Below are positions 48,421 through 54,045 of a stretch of DNA of 54,045 bases, piece after piece; the stretch's first letter is position 1, and every line of letters begins with the position of its first letter. The notes under the pieces are model-generated. The model was not told where the DNA came from, did not search any database, and was given only the letters and a program-made list of their open reading frames with translations. The stretch lies in the NCBI GenBank assembly GCA_030690515.1, contig JAUYGP010000569.1, positions 1-54,045 of the forward strand, in the 5' to 3' direction. The position numbers were made by a program, and so were the translations under genes. Source of the DNA: Giesbergeria sp. GTDB taxonomy: Bacteria > Pseudomonadota > Gammaproteobacteria > Burkholderiales > Burkholderiaceae_C.

Positions 48421-49101
48421 ATGGCAGTGCCTTCCGCGCCCCCCAAAACCCGCACCCGCGCGGCGACCCACAACCGCCCCGACCGGCGCGCGGCCATTTT
48501 GCTGGCGGCCGAGAAGCTGTTTGCCGAACACGGCTACCACGCGGTCTCCATCCGCCAGATTGCCCTGGAGGCACAGGTTCCACTGGCCCTGGTGGCCTAC
48601 TACTATGGGCAGAAGCATGAGCTGTTTCACGCCATCTTTGCCCACTGGCGCGGCACCATCGACGCCCGCATGGACCAGTTGCGCCAGGCCCAGGCCAGCC
48701 CCCAGGACAGTGGTCACCTGCAACGCATCGTCGAGGCCTTTGTGAATCCCGTGCTGGCCATGCGTGCCAGCAGCGAGGGCGAGTACTACGCGCAACTGGT
48801 GGCACGCGAGCTGACCTACCGCACCCCCGATACTGAGCGCGTGCTGGTCGACTACTTCGACCCCCTGGCGCATGCCTTCATTGATGCGCTGCACGCCGCA
48901 CGGCCAGGAGCCCCACGTGCGCAGGCCGCCTGGGCCTACCAGTTCACCATCGGGGCGCTTTTGCACCACCTGATCGACCACCGGGTAGAGCGCCTCTCGC
49001 ACGGCACCAATACCTCCCACGATCCGCAGGCCGCCTCGCTGCTCGTCCATTTCATGACCGCAGGCATCGCCGCACTGCTGCCCGTCTATCCGCCCACCTG
49101 A
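48421..49101 (+). CDS. TetR family regulator of the acetoacetate/TRAP locus
   Basis: 226 residues from ATG 48421. The HTH is in AAILLAAEKLFAEHGYHAVSIRQIALEAQVPLALVAYYYGQKHELF. An Arg/Thr-rich tail precedes it. The stop is 11 bases before the TRAP dctP start, so it heads the operon; it is also divergent from AACS with a shared palindrome. It likely represses both until an acid or CoA ester is present. Confidence 0.9.
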   Translation: MAVPSAPPKTRTRAATHNRPDRRAAILLAAEKLFAEHGYHAVSIRQIALEAQVPLALVAYYYGQKHELFHAIFAHWRGTIDARMDQLRQAQASPQDSGHLQRIVEAFVNPVLAMRASSEGEYYAQLVARELTYRTPDTERVLVDYFDPLAHAFIDALHAARPGAPRAQAAWAYQFTIGALLHHLIDHRVERLSHGTNTSHDPQAASLLVHFMTAGIAALLPVYPPT

Positions 49102-49112
49102 AGGAGACCTCC

Positions 49113-50186
49113 ATGCACCGCCGTTCATTCCAGATCGCCGCCGTCGCCGCAGCCCTGTGCTGCGCCGCGACCAACGCCAGCCATGCGCAGCAAACCCTGC
49201 GGCTCACGGCGGCGGGCGGACACCCCCCCGTGTTTTTGTGGGTCAAGCTGATCGACGAATTTTTCATTCCTGAGGTGGACAAGCGCCTGGCCGATGCGGG
49301 TAGCAAGACCAAAATCGACTGGACGCGCGCCTGGGGCGGAACCCTCATCAAGATCGGCAGCGAATCCAAGGGCATTGCCGACGGTGTGGCCGATATCGGC
49401 TTTGTCGGCACCATCTTCGAGGCGCCGCGCTTCCCGCTGCAAAACGTGAGCTACTTTGCGCCCTTCGGTTCGGATGACATCGGCACCGTCACCAAGGTGG
49501 TGAACCAATTGCAGCACGACGTACCGGCCATGGGCCAGGCCTGGACCAAGAACGGCCTGGTGTACCTGGGCGGCGCAGCGCTCGATTCGTACCATCTCTG
49601 GACCAACTTCCCCGTCACCTCGATCGATGATCTCAAGGGCAAGAAAATCACCGCGCCCGGCCCCTCGGCCAACTGGGTGCAGGGCACCGGCGCCGTAGCC
49701 GTGGCGGGCAACCTCAACACCTATTACGAGGACATCAAGTCCGGCGTCTCCAACGGGGTTGTCACCTTTGCCACTGGCGCCTGGGGCGCCAAGGTGCACG
49801 AGGTGGCGCCCTACATCACCAAGGTCAACTTCGGCTCTCAGTTCGCTGGCGGCATTGCCATGAACAAGGGGCGCTTCGACAAACTGCCGCCCGATGTACA
49901 GAAGATTTTCCGTGAGGTGGGCGACGAGTACACCGCACGTTTTTCCGCCGCCCAGAGCGCTGCGGCCGCAGGTCTGCTCAAAAAGATGGAGGACGCAGGC
50001 GCCAAGGTGAGCACGTTGCCCGCCCCCGAGCGCAAGCGCTGGGCCGAAGCCCTGCCGCCCATAGCCAAAACCTGGGCCGCCGATCTGCAGGGCAAAGGCC
50101 TGCCCGCCGAGCAGGTGCTCAAGGGCTACGTCGATGGCCTGAAGAAGGCGGGCACCGACCTGCCACGCGACTGGTCGGCCAAGTAA
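49113..50186 (+). CDS. TRAP transporter substrate-binding protein (DctP, second system)
   Basis: 357 residues; GAAGGAGACC is a strong ribosome site. Signal peptide SFQIAAVAAALCCAATNASHAQ. The mature domain (LRLTAAGGHPPVFLWVKLIDEFF, WTRAWGGTLIKIGSESKGIADGVADIGFVG, KITAPGPSANWVQGTGAVAV, LPPDVQKIFREVG) is of DctP type but divergent from the first system, as seen in TRAP proteins for aromatic or keto acids. Same operon as DctQ and DctM next. Confidence 0.92.
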   Translation: MHRRSFQIAAVAAALCCAATNASHAQQTLRLTAAGGHPPVFLWVKLIDEFFIPEVDKRLADAGSKTKIDWTRAWGGTLIKIGSESKGIADGVADIGFVGTIFEAPRFPLQNVSYFAPFGSDDIGTVTKVVNQLQHDVPAMGQAWTKNGLVYLGGAALDSYHLWTNFPVTSIDDLKGKKITAPGPSANWVQGTGAVAVAGNLNTYYEDIKSGVSNGVVTFATGAWGAKVHEVAPYITKVNFGSQFAGGIAMNKGRFDKLPPDVQKIFREVGDEYTARFSAAQSAAAAGLLKKMEDAGAKVSTLPAPERKRWAEALPPIAKTWAADLQGKGLPAEQVLKGYVDGLKKAGTDLPRDWSAK

Positions 50187-50200
50187 GGACACTCATTTCC

Positions 50201-50770
50201 ATGACCCCACCCACCACCTCGGTGGCTCCCTCGGCGGTGGCGAGCGAGTCTTACAGACAGCCGCTGCCCTGGCACTTTCACCGCGTGGTGCAGGCCCTCA
50301 ATGCACTGGGCACGCTATGGATCGTGGCGCTGATGCTGCTCATCAACACCGATGTGCTGGGCCGCAACCTGCTGGGTGCGCCCGTACGCGGGGTGACCGA
50401 GCTGGTGTCGCTGTCCATCGTCGGTATCGTGTTTTTGCAACTGGCCGACACCCTGCACAGCGGCCGCATCACGCGCGCCGACGTCTTGCTGCAAGGGCTG
50501 CAGCGCACGCGCCCGGTGCTGGCTGCCGTGCTGCACGCCGCGTTCCATCTGGTGGGTGCGGTGCTGATGGCGACGATTCTGTGGGCGGCCTGGCCTTCGT
50601 TGTGGGAATCGATCCAGATGCGCGAATACGTGGGCGCCATCGGTGACTTCACCGCCCCGGTCTGGCCGGTGCGGGTGCTGATGCTGGTGGGACTCGCCGC
50701 CACGCTCGTCACTTTTGTCTTGCTGGCGCTCGCCGACCTGCGCCGTGCCATGGCCAGGCGCACGGCATGA
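50201..50770 (+). CDS. TRAP transporter small permease (DctQ, second system)
   Basis: 189 residues, four helices: LGTLWIVALMLLINTDVLGRNLLG, TELVSLSIVGIVFLQLAD, AVLHAAFHLVGAVLMATILWAAWP and VRVLMLVGLAATLVTFVLLALAD. It starts 15 bases after dctP and overlaps dctM by four bases (ATGA). It joins with DctM to form the membrane part of the carrier. Confidence 0.92.
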   Translation: MTPPTTSVAPSAVASESYRQPLPWHFHRVVQALNALGTLWIVALMLLINTDVLGRNLLGAPVRGVTELVSLSIVGIVFLQLADTLHSGRITRADVLLQGLQRTRPVLAAVLHAAFHLVGAVLMATILWAAWPSLWESIQMREYVGAIGDFTAPVWPVRVLMLVGLAATLVTFVLLALADLRRAMARRTA

Positions 50771-52086
50771 GCCCAACGCTGATTGCCTGCGCCTCGCTGG
50801 TGCTGATGCTGGCGCTGATCTGGGCCGGCATGCACGTGGCGGTGGTGCTGGCCGTCGTCTCGTTCATCGGCGTGTGGCTCATCAAGGACGATGCCGGCAT
50901 TGCCGCCCACCTGCTGGCGCAAGCCAGCCAGGACGCCATTGCCAGCCACATTTTTGGCGTGGTACCGCTGTTCGTGCTCACCGGCTTCCTCGTCGCCCAT
51001 GCCGACATCGGCAAGGACGCCTTCGAGGTGGCCAACCAGTTGCTGCGGCGCCTGCGCGGTGGCCTGGGCGTTGCCACGGTGGCGTCGAATGCGGTGTTCG
51101 CGGCCATCACGGGCGTATCGATTGCCTCTGCCGCGGTGTTCACGCGCGTGGCCGTGCCCGAGATGCTGCGCTTTGGCTACCACCCGAAGTTTGCCGTGGG
51201 CGTCGTGGCAGGGTCGTCGGTGCTGGGCATGCTGATCCCGCCCAGCCTGCTGATGATCTTGTACGGTTTCCTGTCCAACCAGTCGGTGGGCGACCTGTTC
51301 ACCGCGGGCATTGTGCCGGGCCTGCTGCTGGCGCTGGCCTACACCCTGGGCATCGTCGTGATGTCTTTCGTGTGGCCGCGCTCGGTGTACGCCAGCGGCG
51401 CACCCCAACCCATCGAAGGCATGGTGCTGATGCCCATGGGCGCGCTGCTGCGCAAGCTCGTGCCCAGTGTGCTGATGATCGTGCTGGTGCTCGGCGGCCT
51501 GTATGCGGGTTACTTCACCGCCACCGAGGCGGGGGCGGTGGGCGCGCTGCTCGCGCTGGTAATTGCGCTGCTGCGCGGCAAGCTCAATGCCCGCACGCTG
51601 TGGAGCGTGCTGACCGAGACCGGCCATGTCACGGTGTCGGTGAGCTTTCTCATCATCTGCGCCACCATCTACACGCGCATGCTGGCCATGTCGGGCATGC
51701 CGCAGTTTCTGGTCGAAACCATGGCGCAGGCGGGGCTGGGTGCCACGGCCTTTCTGATGCTCTATGTGCTGATCGTGATCGCGCTGGGCATGGTGGTCGA
51801 CTCCTCGTCCATCCTGCTGATCGTGCTGCCGCTGATGCTGCCATTGGCCGAGCAGTTCGGCATGAACCTGATCTGGTTCGGCGTGGTGACTGTGGTGGCG
51901 GTCGAGATCGGCCTGCTGACGCCACCGTTTGGCCTGTCGGTCTACGTCATCAAAAGCACGCTGCAGGACGAGAGCATCTCGCTCGGCGACATTTTCCGAG
52001 GCACAGCGCCCTTCACGTTCATGATGCTGGGCGTGCTGCTGCTGCTCATCTTCTTCCCCGCCATCAGCCTCGTGCTGTTGCGCTGA
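50767..52086 (+). CDS. TRAP transporter large permease (DctM, second system)
   Basis: 439 residues, about twelve helices. GMHVAVVLAVVSFIGVWLI, LGMLIPPSLLMILYGFL and TPPFGLSVYVIKSTLQDESI are typical DctM stretches. ATG 50767 overlaps the DctQ stop. Together the three genes form a complete uptake system that is followed by two catabolic genes. Confidence 0.95.
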   Translation: MSPTLIACASLVLMLALIWAGMHVAVVLAVVSFIGVWLIKDDAGIAAHLLAQASQDAIASHIFGVVPLFVLTGFLVAHADIGKDAFEVANQLLRRLRGGLGVATVASNAVFAAITGVSIASAAVFTRVAVPEMLRFGYHPKFAVGVVAGSSVLGMLIPPSLLMILYGFLSNQSVGDLFTAGIVPGLLLALAYTLGIVVMSFVWPRSVYASGAPQPIEGMVLMPMGALLRKLVPSVLMIVLVLGGLYAGYFTATEAGAVGALLALVIALLRGKLNARTLWSVLTETGHVTVSVSFLIICATIYTRMLAMSGMPQFLVETMAQAGLGATAFLMLYVLIVIALGMVVDSSSILLIVLPLMLPLAEQFGMNLIWFGVVTVVAVEIGLLTPPFGLSVYVIKSTLQDESISLGDIFRGTAPFTFMMLGVLLLLIFFPAISLVLLR

Positions 52087-52114
52087 CCGATCCCCTGCCC
52101 AAGGAGTCTGCACC

Positions 52115-52924
52115 ATGCCCCGCACTTTTGTCGACCTGTCTATCTACCTCGAGAACGACGTCATCTCCGACCCACCGGCCTTTGCGCCCAAGATCCAGTA
52201 TTTCAGCCACGAAAACACCTTCGCGCAGATCGCGCCCTTCTTCCCCGGACTGAAAAAGGAAGACCTGCCCGACGGCGAGGGCTGGGCAGTGGAGCTGGTG
52301 CAGCTTTCCACGCACAACGGCACGCACCTCGATGCGCCCTACCACTTCCACTCCACCCAGGACAAGGCCCTGGGTACCCAAAAACCCTCCATCACCATTG
52401 ACCAGGTGCCGCTGGAATGGTGCTTCCAGCCCGGGGTGAAGCTGGACTTTCGCCACTTTGCCGACGGCTACGTGGTCACGGCGCAGGACGTCGAGGCCGA
52501 ACTGGCCCGCATGGGCCATGTGCTGAGCCCTCTGGAGATCGTGGTGGTCAACACGCGCGCAGGCTCGCGTTACGGACACGACGATTTTGTGAGCGCCGGG
52601 TGCGGCATGGGCTACGAGGCAACGATGTACCTGCTCGAACGCGGCGTGCGCCTAACAGGCACCGACGCCTGGAGCTGGGACGCCCCCTTTGTGCACACCG
52701 CGCAAAAGTACGGCCAGACCCACGACGCCAGCCTGATCTGGGAAGGCCACAAGGCCGGCCGCGACATTGGCTACTGCCACCTGGAAAAACTGCACAACCT
52801 CGAAGCCCTGCCCAGCAGTGGCTTCATGATCAGCTGCTTCCCGCACAAGATTCGCGGCGCCTCGGCGGGCTGGACGCGCGCTGTCGCCATCTTTGACGAT
52901 GCCCTGCTCCCTGCCAAGGCCTGA
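52115..52924 (+). CDS. Cyclase family protein (kynurenine formamidase-like metal hydrolase)
   Basis: 269 residues from ATG 52115 with AAGGAG upstream (52100-52105). The metal motif H-N-G-T-H-L-D-A-P-Y-H (STHNGTHLDAPYHFH, about 69-83) is that of the KynB/cyclase family, and VVNTRAGSRYGHDDFVSAGCGM follows. Members hydrolyse formamides, lactones or cyclic esters. Directly between the TRAP genes and fumarylacetoacetase, so it most likely opens a ring or ester made from the imported acid. It shares the fold only; the substrate is not known. Confidence 0.88.
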   Translation: MPRTFVDLSIYLENDVISDPPAFAPKIQYFSHENTFAQIAPFFPGLKKEDLPDGEGWAVELVQLSTHNGTHLDAPYHFHSTQDKALGTQKPSITIDQVPLEWCFQPGVKLDFRHFADGYVVTAQDVEAELARMGHVLSPLEIVVVNTRAGSRYGHDDFVSAGCGMGYEATMYLLERGVRLTGTDAWSWDAPFVHTAQKYGQTHDASLIWEGHKAGRDIGYCHLEKLHNLEALPSSGFMISCFPHKIRGASAGWTRAVAIFDDALLPAKA

Positions 52925-52926
52925 CC

Positions 52927-54045
52927 ATGACACACCTCAACCACACCCACGACCCGGCTGCGCGCAGCTGGGTGGACTCGGCCAACCAGCCCGGCTGCGA
53001 CTTTCCCCTCCAGAACCTGCCGTTCGCGGTGTTTCGCCACCACAGCGGCGACGAGCCCTGGCGGGGCGGCGTGGCGATTGGCGATCAGGTGATTGACCTG
53101 GCGCGCGTGGCAGTAGCGGGCTGCCTGGACGGCCTGGCCCACGAAGCCGCCCTGGCCGGTGCCCACCCGCAGCTCAACGAACTCATGGCCCTGTGCCCCG
53201 AGGCCTGGCAGGCGCTGCGCCATGGGCTGTTTGCGCTGTTGCAGGACGGCGCCGAGGGCGAGGCCGTGCAGGCGCTGCGCGGCTGCCTTACGCCGCAGGT
53301 GGCCGTGGAATACACCTTGCCGGTGCGCGTGGCCAACTACACCGACTTCTATACCTCCATCCACCACGCGCGCAATGTGGGCCAGTTCATCCGGCCCGAC
53401 GAGCCGCTCACACCCAACTTCCAGTGGCTGCCCATTGCCTACCACGGCAGGGCATCGAGCGTAGTGGTCAGCGGCACGGCCTTCCACCGGCCCTGGGGCC
53501 AGGCCCTACCCCCCGGCGCCAGTGCGCCAGTGCATGGCCCCTGCGCGCGGCTGGACTACGAGCTGGAGATGGCCATCTACGTCGGCCCGGGCAACGCGCT
53601 GGGCGAGCCCGTGCCGCTGGCGCAGGCCGAGGGGCATATCTTTGGCATGGGGCTGCTCAACGACTGGTCGGCGCGCGACCACCAGTTCTGGGAGATGGCA
53701 CCGCTGGGCCCGTTTCTGGGCAAGAACTTCTGCACCAGTGTCTCGCCCTGGGTTGTGACCATGGAGGCGCTGGCGCCCTTTCGCGTACCCGCGGTCGAAC
53801 GCCCCGCCACCGATCCGCAGCCCCTGCCCTATCTGGACGGCCCCGACAACCGCGCCCGCGGCGGGGTGGACGTGCAGCTCACGGTAGGACTGGAGACGGC
53901 GCAGCACCGCCGCCAGGCGCAGCCCCCGACCGAACTCTCGCGCACCAGCTTTCGCCACCAGTACTGGACCGTGGCGCAAATGCTGGCGCAGCACACCGTG
54001 GGCGGCTGCAACCTGCAAAGCGGCGACCTTCTGGGCACCGGCACC
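52927..54045 (+). CDS. fahA: Fumarylacetoacetase (3' end outside the window)
   Basis: 373 codons are visible without a stop; the family is about 420-435 residues, so 50-60 remain beyond the edge. ATG 52927 is 2 bases after the cyclase stop. The N-terminal domain (WVDSANQPGCDFPLQNLPFAVF) and the metal residues in LDYELEMAIYVG, FGMGLLNDWSARDHQFWE and PLGPFLGKNFCTSVSPW are intact. It splits fumarylacetoacetate to fumarate and acetoacetate, the last step of homogentisate/tyrosine degradation. AACS, divergent in the same locus, would use the acetoacetate. A homogentisate dioxygenase gene may follow. Confidence 0.95.
   Translation, partial: MTHLNHTHDPAARSWVDSANQPGCDFPLQNLPFAVFRHHSGDEPWRGGVAIGDQVIDLARVAVAGCLDGLAHEAALAGAHPQLNELMALCPEAWQALRHGLFALLQDGAEGEAVQALRGCLTPQVAVEYTLPVRVANYTDFYTSIHHARNVGQFIRPDEPLTPNFQWLPIAYHGRASSVVVSGTAFHRPWGQALPPGASAPVHGPCARLDYELEMAIYVGPGNALGEPVPLAQAEGHIFGMGLLNDWSARDHQFWEMAPLGPFLGKNFCTSVSPWVVTMEALAPFRVPAVERPATDPQPLPYLDGPDNRARGGVDVQLTVGLETAQHRRQAQPPTELSRTSFRHQYWTVAQMLAQHTVGGCNLQSGDLLGTGT

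Noticed and set aside
50278..52125. 615-codon minus-strand frame over the second TRAP system
   Set aside because: Antisense of dctQ/dctM with extreme His/Gln/Arg content; the plus strand encodes clear membrane proteins.
1..54045. CRISPR arrays, tRNA or rRNA genes, replication origin
   Set aside because: Looked for regular direct repeats with spacers, cloverleaf-like segments and DnaA-box clusters; none was seen.

Overview
The window is GC-rich (by eye about 65%) and reads as chromosomal DNA of a betaproteobacterium, most likely family Comamonadaceae (Acidovorax / Hydrogenophaga / Rhodoferax type). The reasons are the many TRAP transporters, GTP-type PEP carboxykinase, minCDE order, an FtrABCD-type iron operon, ATGA-overlapped operons, and a family of about 53-bp AT-rich intergenic repeats of a kind I associate with this family. 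About 52 genes are called. All assignments come from reading the sequence; no database search was run.

Layout. 1-2038: the end of an accessory cassette, made of the 3' part of an AAA/DUF3696 ATPase, a PIN-like protein and an RNA ligase, followed by a decayed IS30-type transposase tail. 2436-4298: OsmC-like protein, CDF metal exporter, CMD-family protein. 4418-8061: PAS-GGDEF cyclase, then SigZ-like sigma factor, YraQ/ArsP-type permease and a small thioredoxin. 8288-12668: threonine ammonia-lyase, a 48-aa membrane peptide, queC, and pckG with a structured leader. 12745-17265 (minus): ferrous iron operon ftrA-porin-ftrB-ftrC-ftrD with a Fur-box-like site upstream. 17512-21500: exported unknown protein, phosphoesterase, universal stress protein, two fasciclin proteins. 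21551-28038: TetR, ArgP, an orphan LivJ-like binding protein, a cytochrome-b-like membrane protein with a divergent TetR, M14 carboxypeptidase, flavin reductase. 28085-34808: a DctPQM TRAP system, a second TRAP binding protein, and a divergent DctSR-type two-component system. 34947-37580: SH3 protein, MOSC protein, DUF4874/DUF4832 lipoprotein. 37802-42405: minEDC and a large PAS-GGDEF-EAL protein. 42455-45858: DMT exporter, a frameshifted fragment of pssA, a lectin-like lipoprotein, intact pssA, a GNAT protein. 46249-54045: acetoacetyl-CoA synthetase divergent from a TetR-TRAP-cyclase-fumarylacetoacetase operon that runs off the window.

How genes work together. The last block is metabolically coherent: the TRAP system imports an organic acid, fumarylacetoacetase releases fumarate plus acetoacetate, and acetoacetyl-CoA synthetase activates the acetoacetate; a palindrome between the divergent units is a likely TetR operator. 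The DctSR pair probably controls the neighbouring TRAP operon, and a TAGGG-N4-CCCTA palindrome upstream of its dctP is a candidate target. The Ftr operon captures Fe(II), oxidises it and imports it.

The observations most worth following are the AAA/PIN/RNA-ligase cassette, the 53-bp repeat family (one copy is read in frame inside a gene, another supplies the stop codons of two convergent genes), the two mutually exclusive hairpins before pckG, the porin inside the ftr operon, and the lectin gene lying between a broken and an intact copy of the pssA 3' end.
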